A stretch of 64,000 nucleotides of DNA, taken from positions 3,945,252-4,009,251 of the forward strand of contig NZ_CP004078.1 of assembly GCF_000612505.1 (NCBI RefSeq), read 5' to 3'. The notes under the pieces were generated by a model that saw only the letters and a program-made list of their open reading frames with translations, did no database searches and was not told the origin of the DNA. Position 1 is the first letter of the stretch, and each line of letters starts with the position of its first letter. This document shows positions 32,587 through 42,948 of the stretch, piece after piece. Origin of the DNA: Paenibacillus sabinae T27 (GTDB lineage Bacteria > Bacillota > Bacilli > Paenibacillales > Paenibacillaceae). The position numbers were made by a program, and so were the translations under genes.

Positions 32587-33246
32587 CTACACCCCTTTAA
32601 ACACATTTAAATCCCGACGCAGCTTGACGATGTTGTGTATTTTGTCAATCTGCATTACGCCTTCCGATAAAAAAGCGAACTCCATGCTGCTCTCGCGGGT
32701 CTCCCATTCATCCGGGGGACGGCTGATGATCTCGGCAATCCGTAGCTGGGTCGGAGCCATTACGGAGGCCGCGATAACCGCTCCTTCGTTGCCCTCTACT
32801 CCCGCGTGAGCCATGCCTCTCAGCGCCCCGAGAATAAAAATATCGCCGGTGCAGGTAATCGCGCCGCCGGGATTCACATCTCCGAGAAAGAGCAGGTCTC
32901 CCTTATGGTTCAGCACCTGCCCGGAACGGAGGATTCCGCTCATCACATGCAGCGAGCTTCCGTTTCCGGATTTCACGGCTTCCAGCACCTCGACCGACCG
33001 GATCAGCAAGTTGCCCTGTCCCCGCAAAATCTCGAGCACCGATTCCTTTTCTTCATCCGTCACCGAGCGTTTGCCCATCTTGATATCCACATGAACGATG
33101 GGTCCGGTCAAAATATTTTGATGGCTGTGCTCCAGCTTATACCGAAGCTCGCCCAGCAGCTCTTCAAAGGGACATTTGTCGTCTAACAGGAAGACCAGGC
33201 CGTCCTTGATGCCTTTGATCCGCACATGCTTGGATTTTACTGTCAT
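32587..33246 (-). CDS. minC: Septum site-determining protein MinC
   Basis: 219 residues. N-terminal FtsZ-inhibiting domain (VRIKGIKDGLVFLLDD) and C-terminal beta-helix that binds MinD (VMSGILRSGQVLNHKGDLLFLG, GGAITCTGDIFILGALRGMAHAG). Four bases before minD, so cotranscribed. Confidence 0.95.
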   Translation of the reverse strand: MTVKSKHVRIKGIKDGLVFLLDDKCPFEELLGELRYKLEHSHQNILTGPIVHVDIKMGKRSVTDEEKESVLEILRGQGNLLIRSVEVLEAVKSGNGSSLHVMSGILRSGQVLNHKGDLLFLGDVNPGGAITCTGDIFILGALRGMAHAGVEGNEGAVIAASVMAPTQLRIAEIISRPPDEWETRESSMEFAFLSEGVMQIDKIHNIVKLRRDLNVFKGV

Positions 33247-33325
33247 TTGACCCTCCCCCCATTCTCATTCATTCGTGCCGCGCCCTTCAAGTTCCTGCTT
33301 TTATCCAAGAGAAATTGCGCCGGTC

Positions 33326-33856
33326 TTACGCCTTCTCTTCTTTGCGCGTCTCATTCTTCAGCTTCTCGAGCTGACGGCGGACGGGAATGTACAGCAAAAG
33401 CCCGAGGGCAAAATGAACAAGCATGGTGGGCAGCATATAGTTCATCAGCGCCCAGTTGTACGGCTCACGATTCAGCTTGAAGATGCTGTAAATACCGAAC
33501 AGAATGCTGTCTTCAAGCCAGCTCCCCAGCAGCAGAATCGTCATCATCAGCGGCAGCGGCGCGCGGGGTGCCTGGAAGATCAGGCCGATCAAATAAGCCG
33601 ACACCCCCATAGCGAAGGAATGGGCTCCGATGATCCTGCCGTAAAAAACGATATCATGCAGCATGCCGAAGCTTAAGCCCAGCAAAAGCGCCGAATGCCT
33701 GTGATGATAAACCGTAACGAATAAAATAGCGATAAAGACAAGATCCGGGACAATCCTCATTTCCCACGAATCAGGTATAATCCAGGGCAATACAGTAGCC
33801 TGAAGAATGAATAACAGAAACAACAGCAAAATGAGAACCGACCTGCGCGCTCTCAC
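33326..33856 (-). CDS. mreD: Rod shape-determining membrane protein MreD
   Basis: 176 residues, about six membrane segments, with the family-typical PDLVFIAILF and GLSFGMLHDIVFYGRIIGAHSFAMGVSAYLIG. Part of the elongasome with MreB/MreC. Overlaps the mreC stop by 4 bases. Confidence 0.92.
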   Translation of the reverse strand: MRARRSVLILLLFLLFILQATVLPWIIPDSWEMRIVPDLVFIAILFVTVYHHRHSALLLGLSFGMLHDIVFYGRIIGAHSFAMGVSAYLIGLIFQAPRAPLPLMMTILLLGSWLEDSILFGIYSIFKLNREPYNWALMNYMLPTMLVHFALGLLLYIPVRRQLEKLKNETRKEEKA

Positions 33857-34731
33857 TGCGGCCCCTCCGGAGTAAAGACGACAAGCAGCTGCTTCCAGTC
33901 CTCGAATTCGGCAGCCGGCTTGATGACTGCGGTCTTGGTCAGACCGAACTCCCCAACACCTACACTCTCGACCGTACCGATCGTCAGCCCCCGAGGATAG
34001 AGGCCGCCCAGTCCGGATGATATTACGATGTCGTCCTTGGCGATCGGGTCTTTCTCGTCAATGCGGGTCATAATGAGCCTACCCGTCTGCTGGTCGTAAC
34101 GCTCGACCATGCCGAACGATTGGTTAATTTTGTTGAGAACCGTTGAAGCGATCGGCGGCTGTGAATTCGGATCGCTGTTGTCCATCATCGTCAGCAGCTT
34201 CACAGTGGACGTAAACTTGCTCACCTGGCTGATGATGCCGACCATGCCTTTCTCGGAAATAACGGACATATTCGGCTTGACGCCGTCTCGTGCGCCCAAA
34301 TCAATAACGAGCGTATTGTTGCTCGGCTCTGTCGTCAGACTTACAACTTGAGCGTAGTGATACTCATAATTGTATTTATTGCTCTGCGATTGTGTGAAAT
34401 GCAGAAGTTTTTTGTATTGCTCATTTTCAGCCGCGATGGCATTATACTGAGCCTTCTCCCGGGTATACTGCGCGGCGATGATCTTCAGCCGCTCGTTCTC
34501 CTCGGCCAGATCCTTCAAGTTACCGATATCTTCAAACAAGCCCGCTACGAATCCAGCGGGCTTGTAAAACAGATTCTGCACAAAACCGGTAGTATCCCTG
34601 ACGAAGTTCTCGGGCCACGACAGCGACTTTCTTGTTCCGAGAGAGAAGCCCATGACCACAATAAAAAGCACCAGCGTAATCAATAGAATAAATAGTCGCT
34701 TATTGCCAAACAGCTTAAACAGTTTCAACAC
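33853..34731 (-). CDS. mreC: Rod shape-determining protein MreC
   Basis: 292 residues. Membrane helix near the N-terminus (LFILLITLVLFIVVMGFSLG), a coiled coil (DLAEENERLKIIAAQYTREKAQYN) and the double beta-barrel domain (VVSLTTEPSNNTLVIDLGARDGVKPNM). Scaffolds MreB, MreD and wall enzymes. Between mreB and mreD. Confidence 0.95.
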   Translation of the reverse strand: MLKLFKLFGNKRLFILLITLVLFIVVMGFSLGTRKSLSWPENFVRDTTGFVQNLFYKPAGFVAGLFEDIGNLKDLAEENERLKIIAAQYTREKAQYNAIAAENEQYKKLLHFTQSQSNKYNYEYHYAQVVSLTTEPSNNTLVIDLGARDGVKPNMSVISEKGMVGIISQVSKFTSTVKLLTMMDNSDPNSQPPIASTVLNKINQSFGMVERYDQQTGRLIMTRIDEKDPIAKDDIVISSGLGGLYPRGLTIGTVESVGVGEFGLTKTAVIKPAAEFEDWKQLLVVFTPEGPQ

Positions 34732-34796
34732 CCTCTAACAACCGTTTTTCTCTCCGCTAAAGAGGTTTCCTTCGTCCTTCCCTCTCCCTACACTAC

Positions 34797-35831
34797 CTAC
34801 CGTTTTGAGCGAAAAGCTCCGTTGCCGCGGGTCTTGAACAGATGAATATTGTCCAGCGCCTTGCCGGTGCCGATCGCCACGCAATCGAGCGGATTCTCGG
34901 CCACGATAACGGGCATGCCGGTCTCACGAGCCAGCAGCTTGTCAAGATTGCGCAGCAGGGCGCCTCCGCCAGTCAGAACAATTCCGCGGTCCATAATGTC
35001 GGCGGCAAGCTCCGGCGGACATTTCTCCAGCGTTACTTTCACCGCTTCGATAATCGCATTAACCGTATCGGCCAGCGCTTCGGAAATTTCGTCCGATGTG
35101 ATGGTGAGCGTCTTGGGCAGTCCGGTTACGAGATCCCGTCCGCGGATTTCCATCGTCTCCGCCTTTTCCAGCGGCAGTGCAGAGCCAACGTCCATCTTCA
35201 GCTGTTCAGCGGTGCGTTCCCCGATCATGAGGTTGTACTGACGCTTGATGTACTGGATAATCGACTCGTCCATTTCGTCACCGGCCACGCGTACGGACCG
35301 GCTGGTCACGATACCGCCGAGCGAGATAACGGCGACCTCCGTCGTGCCTCCGCCGATATCGACGACCATACTGCCTGTCGGTTCCCATACCGGCAGGTCC
35401 GCTCCGATCGCGGCCGCGAACGGCTCCTCGATAATATATGCTTCGCGCGCGCCCGCCTGCCTCGTCGCATCTTCAACGGCGCGCTGCTCCACGGCGGTAA
35501 TCCCTGAAGGGACGCATACCATAACGTTCGGATGGCGCTGGAACATGGACCTCTGCTTCTGGGCCTGGCGGATAAAGTATTTAATCATCGTAGCGGTTGT
35601 ATCGAAATCGGCGATAACCCCGTCCTTCATAGGCCGGATCGCACGGATATTTCCCGGTGTGCGGCCGATCATTTTTTTGGCGGATTCCCCTACGGCTTCA
35701 ATCGTTTTCGTATCGGTACGGATTGCGACGACGGATGGCTCTCTGACCACAATGCCTTTTCCGCGGACGTAAACCAGTGTATTTGCCGTTCCCAAGTCGA
35801 TTCCCAAATCTTTAGTAAAGCCACCTATCAT
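34797..35831 (-). CDS. mreB: Rod shape-determining actin homologue MreB
   Basis: 344 residues. Actin-fold motifs: [15 protein letters not shown] (phosphate 1), [18 protein letters not shown] (phosphate 2) and [15 protein letters not shown] (adenosine). Start ATG at 35831 after AAAGGGAG; the frame extends further only into sequence with no homology. Confidence 0.98.
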   Translation of the reverse strand: MIGGFTKDLGIDLGTANTLVYVRGKGIVVREPSVVAIRTDTKTIEAVGESAKKMIGRTPGNIRAIRPMKDGVIADFDTTATMIKYFIRQAQKQRSMFQRHPNVMVCVPSGITAVEQRAVEDATRQAGAREAYIIEEPFAAAIGADLPVWEPTGSMVVDIGGGTTEVAVISLGGIVTSRSVRVAGDEMDESIIQYIKRQYNLMIGERTAEQLKMDVGSALPLEKAETMEIRGRDLVTGLPKTLTITSDEISEALADTVNAIIEAVKVTLEKCPPELAADIMDRGIVLTGGGALLRNLDKLLARETGMPVIVAENPLDCVAIGTGKALDNIHLFKTRGNGAFRSKR

Positions 35832-35872
35832 GCTGTAAACTCCCTTTCCTGTCAATGTGCATCGTTTAATTT

Positions 35873-36562
35873 TTACATTAGGCCTCGTTCTTTCATACTG
35901 ACAAAACCGTCATCGCCGATAATAAGATGGTCCAGCACGTCAATCCCGACAATTTCCCCCGCCTCAAGCAGTCTCCGGGTCAAGGCAATATCCTCCGGAC
36001 TCGGCGTCGGGTCGCCGCTGGGGTGGTTATGCGCACATATAATGGAAGCGCTGCTGCATTTGATGGCTGCCCGAAATACCTCTCTGGGATGAACAATGGA
36101 GGCGTTAAGACTGCCCATCGACAGCGTTTCCTGCGCAATCACGTGATTTTTCGTATTCAAAAACAGGCAGACAAAATGCTCCTTCTGCAGATAACGCAGC
36201 TGCTCGGTCAATATGTCCGCCGCATCATGCGGGCTGCGAATCGTAACCGGCTGATCCAGCCGCGTGTTCGCCATCCGGCGTCCCAGCTCCATGCCGGCCT
36301 TCAGCTGTACAGCTTTGGCGGGACCGATTCCCTTGATTTGCGTCAATTCTTCAATGCTAAGGTCGGCCAGACGGCGAAGACCGCCCACCTGTCCCAATAT
36401 ACGCTGCGCCACATGGATCGCCGATTCCCGGCGGGTTCCCGTCCGCAGCAGAATAGCCAGCAGCTCGGCCTGGCTGAGTGATTCCGCCCCATATTGCATC
36501 ATGCGCTCTCTAGGTCGTTCTTCATGGGGAAGGTCTCGCAGCATAAATGTCGACGATTCCAT
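35873..36562 (-). CDS. radC: RadC family JAB1/MPN-domain protein
   Basis: 229 residues. N-terminal helix-hairpin-helix ([21 protein letters not shown]) and a JAMM metal site [14 protein letters not shown] with [20 protein letters not shown] before it. The family's role is unsettled despite the name; not a proven repair protein. Located between maf and mreB as in B. subtilis. Confidence 0.93.
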   Translation of the reverse strand: MESSTFMLRDLPHEERPRERMMQYGAESLSQAELLAILLRTGTRRESAIHVAQRILGQVGGLRRLADLSIEELTQIKGIGPAKAVQLKAGMELGRRMANTRLDQPVTIRSPHDAADILTEQLRYLQKEHFVCLFLNTKNHVIAQETLSMGSLNASIVHPREVFRAAIKCSSASIICAHNHPSGDPTPSPEDIALTRRLLEAGEIVGIDVLDHLIIGDDGFVSMKERGLM

Positions 36563-36905
36563 CCCTGTTCTCTTCCTTTCAGCCTTCTAGCACAGGTGGC
36601 TGTATAAAGTATGATAGACATTGCTTATCTATACCGGACAAGACCGGGCAAGCCTGAAATGATTCCAGGCATCGCCAATATCTTACACCCTAAATCATTA
36701 TACGGGTAAAGCCTGCTCAATACAAATATAATTCGGGAGGGGTAAGGATTACCAAATGGCGAAACCCTGCGATGCAAAAAGACTCTTCCAAGCCGTTATT
36801 CCGGCATGAAAGAGTCCATGGCACAAGCCTTCTTCGAAGTCTGCCTCGCTAAACGCCGATGCTTCAGCGCATTCCTGTCGTCTGTAAGCAGTTTCGCCTT
36901 CCACC
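36563..36905. other. Intergenic region maf-radC
   Basis: 343 bases without a gene. Holds the maf terminator (36776-36817) and presumably the radC promoter. A partly self-complementary stretch around 36614-36634 (ATAGACATTGCTTATCTAT) is seen, but no clear -35/-10 pair. Confidence 0.5.
36776..36817 (-). terminator. Terminator after maf
   Basis: Stem GACTCTT / AAGAGTC with an inner GCCGGAATAACGGC pairing, followed by TTTTTG on the minus strand. Confidence 0.8.
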
Positions 36906-37625
36906 TCAGCCGATGTTGAAAGGACTGATGCTGTATCTCAGCAGCATTTGGTACAGCAAATTCAGCGGAAGCCCCATTACACTGTAAAAGTCGCCTTCAA
37001 TCTTCTCGATAAAAACAGACCCAATCCCCTGTATCCCGTACGAGCCGGCCTTATCCAGAGGCTCGCCTGTCCGGATATAACCGCCGATTTCCTCCCCCGA
37101 CATCGGCCGGAACGTAACCCGGCTTTCCGTGTAGCCGGCCATAACCGCAGGTGTCCCTGCCGGCGATTCGGAGAGAATGCTGAATTGCCCAAGATCGCCC
37201 AGCTTTATCGTCTCGCCGCCGCGTGTCCCAAGCTCCTCCAAGCGGAGAGCAGCATTGACCTCCCGTTCCCAAAGCCTGATGCAGGCCAGGCCCGTATACA
37301 CCTTATGGCTTCGCCCCTGAAGGGCGGATAGCATCTCCCTGCTCTCTTTCTCATTCGCCGGCTTGCCGAGAACCCGGCCGTCCAGGACGACAATCGTGTC
37401 GCTCCCTACGATGACGGCGTCCCGCTTCCCTGCAAGCGGGATAACCGCTTCCGCCTTGCGGAGGGCAAGCTCGCTGACGATGCGTTCAGGCGCCCATTCC
37501 GGCGGGAAGCTTTCGTCCGCTTCACTCGGTATGACTTCAAGGGGAAGCCCCAGTAACGATAAAAGCTCCCGGCGGCGAGGCGAACCGGAAGCAAGAATGA
37601 TCGAAGGTATGCTGTTGTCGTTCAC
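36906..37625 (-). CDS. maf: Maf family nucleotide pyrophosphatase
   Basis: 239 residues against about 190 for usual members. LASGSPRRRELL and SDTIVVLDGRVLGKP at the N-terminus, GEPLDKAGSYGIQGIGSVFIEKIEGDFYSVMGLPL at the C-terminus mark the family, which hydrolyses non-canonical or modified NTPs. The excess is an insertion of roughly 35 residues after VYTGLACIR and before TESRVTFRP, plus a short tail. GTG start at 37625 behind AAAGGGATAA. Confidence 0.92.
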   Translation of the reverse strand: MNDNSIPSIILASGSPRRRELLSLLGLPLEVIPSEADESFPPEWAPERIVSELALRKAEAVIPLAGKRDAVIVGSDTIVVLDGRVLGKPANEKESREMLSALQGRSHKVYTGLACIRLWEREVNAALRLEELGTRGGETIKLGDLGQFSILSESPAGTPAVMAGYTESRVTFRPMSGEEIGGYIRTGEPLDKAGSYGIQGIGSVFIEKIEGDFYSVMGLPLNLLYQMLLRYSISPFNIG

Positions 37626-37656
37626 GTCGCATTATCCCTTTCCATACGTTAAATGG

Positions 37657-37902
37657 CTATTTTCTGCGGTACAGCCAGACGGCGATGATAATCCCTGCCA
37701 GACTGAGCAGACATAGCTTCAGCCGAATCGTAATGTCATAGCTGATGATATCCAGGTCGGCTTGCGGCGACCATTTGATCAAAGTGGACTTGGTCAGGAA
37801 CGACAGCGCCTTAACCGGCTGCAGCAGCCTGGCAATCCAAGAGCCGGCCAGCCAGCCCAGAATAAGAAACAACAGTAGCGTACCCACATTTTTCTTCTTC
37901 AT
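37657..37902 (-). CDS. DUF4321 membrane protein
   Basis: 81 residues with two membrane helices (VGTLLLFLILGWLAGSWIARLL and LCLLSLAGIIIAVWLY), a short family of unknown function typical next to maf in Paenibacillus-like genomes. Start ATG (MKKKN) after GAGGGAAG. Same strand and 31 bases before maf. Confidence 0.75.
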   Translation of the reverse strand: MKKKNVGTLLLFLILGWLAGSWIARLLQPVKALSFLTKSTLIKWSPQADLDIISYDITIRLKLCLLSLAGIIIAVWLYRRK

Positions 37903-38033
37903 TCGACGGTCTTCCCTCACCTTTGTGACATCTTCAATATTATACGTTGAAAACACGTTGAAATACAACGCAAAATCCGCCGCGCAAAGGTTCTCCCTTC
38001 CGCGGCGGATTCTTAGTTCCGGTCTGCCCCAGC

Positions 38034-39383
38034 CTATCCTTGTTCCATTGCGGCCATCAGTCTTTTCTGGCCGCTCAGCATTTCGAGCATAGAGGATTGC
38101 ACTTCCCAGAGCAGGCCGTCCGCCTTGCTCTTGCCATATTCACTCATTGCCGATACACCCCGGCTGACGGATTTCTCCAGCTCTTTCGCGACGCCCCGTT
38201 CATTGGGTGTCAGACCCGCTTCAAGCGCCTTTGCCGCTTCCGTCCATTGCAGATGGAGATCGCTCACCTTCGTCATGTCCGCAGCGGGACCGCCGCCAAG
38301 CAGCGCCGCTGACAGCGAGCTCAGCTCGCCGAGCAGCGCTCTGCTGGCTTCGAAATACTGGGCGACCGTTTCCCCGTCTCCGTTAAATACCAGCCTGCTT
38401 TCGCCCGGAAGCGTGACTTCCTTAACGTACAGGTCAATGCCCTGCGCCTCCAGTTTGCCCCCGAGCAGCTTCGCCTGCTCCCGGTCGGATGACAACCCGG
38501 CGTATACCCGGTTGCCGTCCTCCGGGTCGATGCCTGCGGCCAGCCCGGCGTTCAACAGCTCCTGCTTCGCCTGCGCCGCTCCTTCCGGCGTGCTGAATAC
38601 GCCGTACTGGAGCAGATAATAGCTCTGCGCAGCCACCTGTACGGGAATCGCCGGGGCGTTTACCGCATTGCCCGAAGTATGCTGACCCGCGGCTGAGTTT
38701 GACGACGCCTTATTTGCGGAATCGCCGCTATTGACCCCGCCGATAAAAGTCAGCGCAGCATATCCAAGCATCAGACCAATGCCGATAGCGCCCGCAACCG
38801 AAGCCGGGAACTTCCACCAGGAGGAGGGACGGCGGGTTGTGTAGTATCCCCCGCCGTCGTTGAGCGGCTCCTCCTCCAATTCCGGGAAAGGGCCTCTGGC
38901 GGACGGGCCATCATCTTCCGAATACGCCGGAGAGCCGTAATCGAAATCGGCATAGCTTCCTTCGGTTCCGGTCTGCCCTTCCCGCCAGTCTCCGATCCTC
39001 CGGGAGCGGAGAAACGATTCGCGCAGCAGTTCACTGTCCACAGTGCTGTCACTGCCCCGTCCATCAAGATTGCCATCGTCCCGATCATCCCGAACGTTCC
39101 GATCATTCCGATTGGGGCTGCCGCCAAAAGTTTTCTTGTTATCGTAGTAAGCCTGCTCCAGTTCCTCCAGCCGATACTCCCGGTCCTGGAAATGGCCGCG
39201 CGGATGCATAGGGTCCGGGGCTATTCCCTGCCGGCTGCTCCCGGCCATACGCCGGGCTTCATCCAGACTGTATATTTCGGCCTGCTGCTCGGTCTTCGTC
39301 TGTTCCGGTACGGATTCCGGCTGAAGTTCCTTCAGCTTGTCCTTTCCGGCATCGAATCGGAACGTCATTCTTCCGTTACTCAA
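38034..39383 (-). CDS. SPOR-domain membrane protein in the spoIIB position
   Basis: About 449 residues. Long hydrophilic cytoplasmic N-terminus, one membrane helix (VAGAIGIGLMLGYAALTFIGG), then a SPOR domain (YYLLQYGVFSTPEGAAQAKQ...GIDLYVKEVTLPG) that binds denuded septal glycan, and a helical tail. Gene order maf-(this)-folC region equals that of spoIIB in B. subtilis, so a SpoIIB-like role in septal wall thinning during engulfment is inferred. A TTG at 39383 (MSNGRMTFRF) fits GAGGTGG; GTG at 39392 is an alternative. Confidence 0.75.
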   Translation of the reverse strand: MSNGRMTFRFDAGKDKLKELQPESVPEQTKTEQQAEIYSLDEARRMAGSSRQGIAPDPMHPRGHFQDREYRLEELEQAYYDNKKTFGGSPNRNDRNVRDDRDDGNLDGRGSDSTVDSELLRESFLRSRRIGDWREGQTGTEGSYADFDYGSPAYSEDDGPSARGPFPELEEEPLNDGGGYYTTRRPSSWWKFPASVAGAIGIGLMLGYAALTFIGGVNSGDSANKASSNSAAGQHTSGNAVNAPAIPVQVAAQSYYLLQYGVFSTPEGAAQAKQELLNAGLAAGIDPEDGNRVYAGLSSDREQAKLLGGKLEAQGIDLYVKEVTLPGESRLVFNGDGETVAQYFEASRALLGELSSLSAALLGGGPAADMTKVSDLHLQWTEAAKALEAGLTPNERGVAKELEKSVSRGVSAMSEYGKSKADGLLWEVQSSMLEMLSGQKRLMAAMEQG

Positions 39384-39471
39384 TCCGTCCACCTCACCTT
39401 GTCCAGTCTATATCAAAAGATATGATAGACAGTAGAGAAGTATGCTTACGGATTGAAAGTTCTCACTTAAA

Positions 39472-40332
<861 letters not shown>

Positions 40333-40459
40333 TCACTATAGCATTCTGGATGGAAAAGGAAATAAAACCATAGGTATTTTCAGAAAATCATCAAACAATT
40401 TTCAACAAGTCTTAACAAAATGGATGCATTATTGTCTAATTTCACTTTTTTTGACATTC

Positions 40460-40503
40460 AAAAAGGACCCCCGAGTTCCTTAAACAGGAAATGGGGGGTC
40501 CTT
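40460..40503 (-). terminator. Terminator after the epoxide hydrolase gene
   Basis: Stem AAGGACCCCC / GGGGGTCCTT with an inner GGAA/TTCC pairing, then TTTTTG on the minus strand. Confidence 0.9.
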
Positions 40504-40553
40504 CGGTTTCAGATTTACATGGGATGCGACCCGCCGTTAACTAGAAAGACGTG

Positions 40554-41714
40554 TTATTGGTTGTTTTCCGCCCTAAAGGGCCTGCAAAAAGCGCGAATGT
40601 CATCGGCCATCCGCTCTGGCTCTTCCATCGCCGTGAAATGGCCGCCGGAAGGCATTTCCGACCAGCGCGTCACATTCAGATTGCGCATGATCCATGACTT
40701 GGGCGGAAGCGCGATATCTGCAGGGAAAATGGCGATGCCGGCAGGGACCTCTATTCGTCCTAGCGGCGGCAGCGTATGGGAATTCTCATAATAGATGCGC
40801 GTGGACGATCCAATCGTGTTCGTCACCCAATAGATCATAATCGCAGTCAGCAGATCATCCTCGCTAAATTTCTGTAAAAGATTACCCTTACAGTCGCTCC
40901 ATGCGCGAAACTTCTCGAGAATCCAGCCGGCCAAGCCTGCAGGAGAATCCGAAAGTCCATAAGCAAGCGTCTGAGGCTTCGTCGACTGAAGCGACATATA
41001 GCCTCCCTCCTGCGCAATCCATCTGGAAGCACTGATTTTATACTGCCGTTCTTCTTCCGTAAGCGCATCCTCATTATGAGCAGACAGCAGATCTCTAATA
41101 ATGCCAACATCCGTTAAATGGATGCCGTATAGAAGCTCTGGATGATTGGCAGCCAGATTGCGGGTAACCCCCGAGCCAATATCCCCGCCTGCAGCGACAA
41201 AACGGCTGTAGCCTAATACGGATGTCATGAGTTTTACCCACATTTCAGAGACGGTCAAATTGTTGAAGCCAGGCTGGGTTGGACGGCCGGAGAAGCCAAA
41301 GCCCGGTAGCGAAGGGACAATGACATCAAATGCGTCCTCCGGACGACCGCCATGACTCTCCGGATCCGTCAGCAGTGAAATGATTTTGTGATAACGAAGA
41401 TAACTATCTGGCCATCCATGGGTAAGAATAATAGGGATAGGGTTGGGCCCTTTGCCGCGCTCATGGACGAAATGCACGTCAATGCCGTCAATCGTGCAGC
41501 GATACTGGGAAAAGCGGTTCAACTCGGCTTCCTGCGCGCGCCAATCGTACTGATCTCTCCAATAGGAGACAAGTGATTGCAATTCATATAAATCTGTTCC
41601 TCGCTCCCAGCCTGAGCCTTCTAATTGATCAGGCCAGCGGACGCGATGGAGCCGTTCTTTCAGATCGTCAAGAATATTATCGGAGACATGAATGCGGAAG
41701 CGTTCAACTGTCAT
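40554..41714 (-). CDS. Epoxide hydrolase (EHN-type alpha/beta hydrolase)
   Basis: 386 residues. N-terminal EHN region (LKERLHRVRWPDQ, LVSYWRDQYDWRAQEAELNRF), oxyanion motif HGWPDS (99-104), nucleophile Asp178 in AGGDIGSG, and His359 in GGHFTAMEEPE. This matches microsomal-type epoxide hydrolases of bacteria, which open epoxides to diols through a covalent ester. Substrate unknown. Divergent from an AraC regulator with a shared palindrome, so probably inducible. Confidence 0.92.
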   Translation of the reverse strand: MTVERFRIHVSDNILDDLKERLHRVRWPDQLEGSGWERGTDLYELQSLVSYWRDQYDWRAQEAELNRFSQYRCTIDGIDVHFVHERGKGPNPIPIILTHGWPDSYLRYHKIISLLTDPESHGGRPEDAFDVIVPSLPGFGFSGRPTQPGFNNLTVSEMWVKLMTSVLGYSRFVAAGGDIGSGVTRNLAANHPELLYGIHLTDVGIIRDLLSAHNEDALTEEERQYKISASRWIAQEGGYMSLQSTKPQTLAYGLSDSPAGLAGWILEKFRAWSDCKGNLLQKFSEDDLLTAIMIYWVTNTIGSSTRIYYENSHTLPPLGRIEVPAGIAIFPADIALPPKSWIMRNLNVTRWSEMPSGGHFTAMEEPERMADDIRAFCRPFRAENNQ

Positions 41715-41743
41715 GAGGCAATCCCCCTTCTTAGCTGGTTCAC

Positions 41744-41760
41744 AACGATATTATATCGTT
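41744..41760. promoter_or_regulatory. Palindromic operator between epoxide hydrolase and AraC genes
   Basis: AACGATAT-T-ATATCGTT, perfect 8-base arms. On the minus strand it contains TATAAT, a candidate -10 for the hydrolase gene, and on the plus strand it overlaps the -35 (TTGAGG at 41759-41764) of the AraC gene. A bound regulator would affect both. Confidence 0.65.
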
Positions 41761-41787
41761 GAGGGGTGTATGTTACACTGGTATACG
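41759..41787 (+). promoter_or_regulatory. Candidate promoter of the AraC-family gene
   Basis: TTGAGG - 17 bases - TATACG on the plus strand. Confidence 0.45.
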
Positions 41788-41824
41788 TGCAGCAATTAAC
41801 TATACTATTTGATAGGTGATGAAG

Positions 41825-42679
41825 ATGCCGCAATGGGATCGGCACAAGAAGCGTATCGTGAATATCGAATTTGTTGCAGTGGAGGAGCTTAAGCTTCTAC
41901 CCTATCCCGAACGGTCTACACTGGTGTTTATTACATCCGGCAGCATAAAGGGGATGTTGAACCAGCGGCCCATAACCATTAGCGCTCCTGGCATCCTTTG
42001 TCTGACCGAGGATGATCAGATGCAGGTAATGGAAAAGAATTATGTATCCGCCCAGTCCTTTAGCTTTCATGCCGAGTTTCTGAACACGATCAGGCTGACC
42101 GAAACAGAGGCGCATTTCCCTGCAGCTCCCAGAATACAAACGGGTCTATCGCTGTTTGAGCGCGGATGTACGCATCATGGCGTGCCTCGCATAAGCGAAA
42201 AAGCGTATCCGTTATTATTTGAATGGTTCTTTATTATGGGCACCGAGGTGCAGGCGCAAAGCGACGATCTCTGGGTATGCCGGATCAAAAAGTACCTCAT
42301 TCAAATCATGGGGCTGCTGGAGGAGCTGAATCAAAGCCGGGAGCACTCGCCCGTAGAGGCGGTACTGGATTATATTCACACGAACTACGCGAGAAAAATT
42401 TCGCTGAAGGATTTGACGGCTTGTGCCCATTTGAACCGTATGACGCTGAATAAGCTTTTTCAGGAAAGGTGCGGGAAAACAGCAATTGGTTATTTGCAAT
42501 CGCATCGCTTGAAGGTTGCAAGCGAGCTGCTGACGCATACGGATATGAGTCTGAGTGACATTGCTCAGGCGACTGGATTTGAGTATGACACCTATTTGAT
42601 CAAACAGTTTAACGCCAAAAAAGGAATGTCCCCGACCATGTATCGGAGATCATCCCGTCAATTCGCTGTCATTCAATAA
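41825..42679 (+). CDS. AraC-family transcriptional regulator
   Basis: About 284 residues. N-terminal cupin-like ligand domain and a C-terminal pair of helix-turn-helices (ISLKDLTACAHLNRMTLNKLF; MSLSDIAQATGFEYDTYLIKQFNAKKGMSPTMYRR). Likely controls the divergent epoxide hydrolase, possibly also the SDR gene. ATG at 41825 is spaced 6 bases from AGGTG; GTG at 41816 and ATG at 41819 lie within that site. Confidence 0.88.
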   Translation: MPQWDRHKKRIVNIEFVAVEELKLLPYPERSTLVFITSGSIKGMLNQRPITISAPGILCLTEDDQMQVMEKNYVSAQSFSFHAEFLNTIRLTETEAHFPAAPRIQTGLSLFERGCTHHGVPRISEKAYPLLFEWFFIMGTEVQAQSDDLWVCRIKKYLIQIMGLLEELNQSREHSPVEAVLDYIHTNYARKISLKDLTACAHLNRMTLNKLFQERCGKTAIGYLQSHRLKVASELLTHTDMSLSDIAQATGFEYDTYLIKQFNAKKGMSPTMYRRSSRQFAVIQ

Positions 42680-42687
42680 ATCTGATT

Positions 42688-42846
42688 TGTGCTATACTTG
42701 CGAAGAAGGGAAAACAGTGGATTGATCGCCGTAATGCCGCCATTAGACAGGCTTTTCACAATAATAGTAGTATTGATCAGCTTGCTGAAGAGTATTTTCT
42801 CTCTGCCGATACCATTAAGCGGATTGTATATACCAAGCAAAAGTAA
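42688..42846 (+). pseudogene. Remnant of a CD3324-type small helix-turn-helix protein
   Basis: In this frame the DNA reads KKGKQWIDRRNAAIRQAF and SIDQLAEEYFLSADTIKRIVY, then a stop at 42844-42846. This resembles the C-terminal half of small CD3324-family regulators. No start codon or Shine-Dalgarno is present upstream and the N-terminal half is missing. A terminator follows directly, so this is the 3' end of a lost gene. Confidence 0.6.
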
Positions 42847-42853
42847 AAGTAAT

Positions 42854-42888
42854 AGCACTGGTGAAGATTTTCATCAGTGCTTTTTATT
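42854..42888 (+). terminator. Terminator after the HTH remnant
   Basis: Stem AGCACTG / CAGTGCT with inner GATG/CATC-type pairing, then TTTTTATTT on the plus strand; it also serves the AraC gene. Confidence 0.8.
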
Positions 42889-42948
42889 TGCCAATGTCAA
42901 CATTGTTTCTAAGTTGTTGTTTTCATATGAACAGGCGAGGAAGCAGCA

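Noticed and set aside
36826..36885. Weak likeness of the maf-radC gap to the tRNA-linked insert core
   Set aside because: Only short scattered matches (CGAAGT, GCCGATGCT) and no tRNA 3' end nearby; could be chance.
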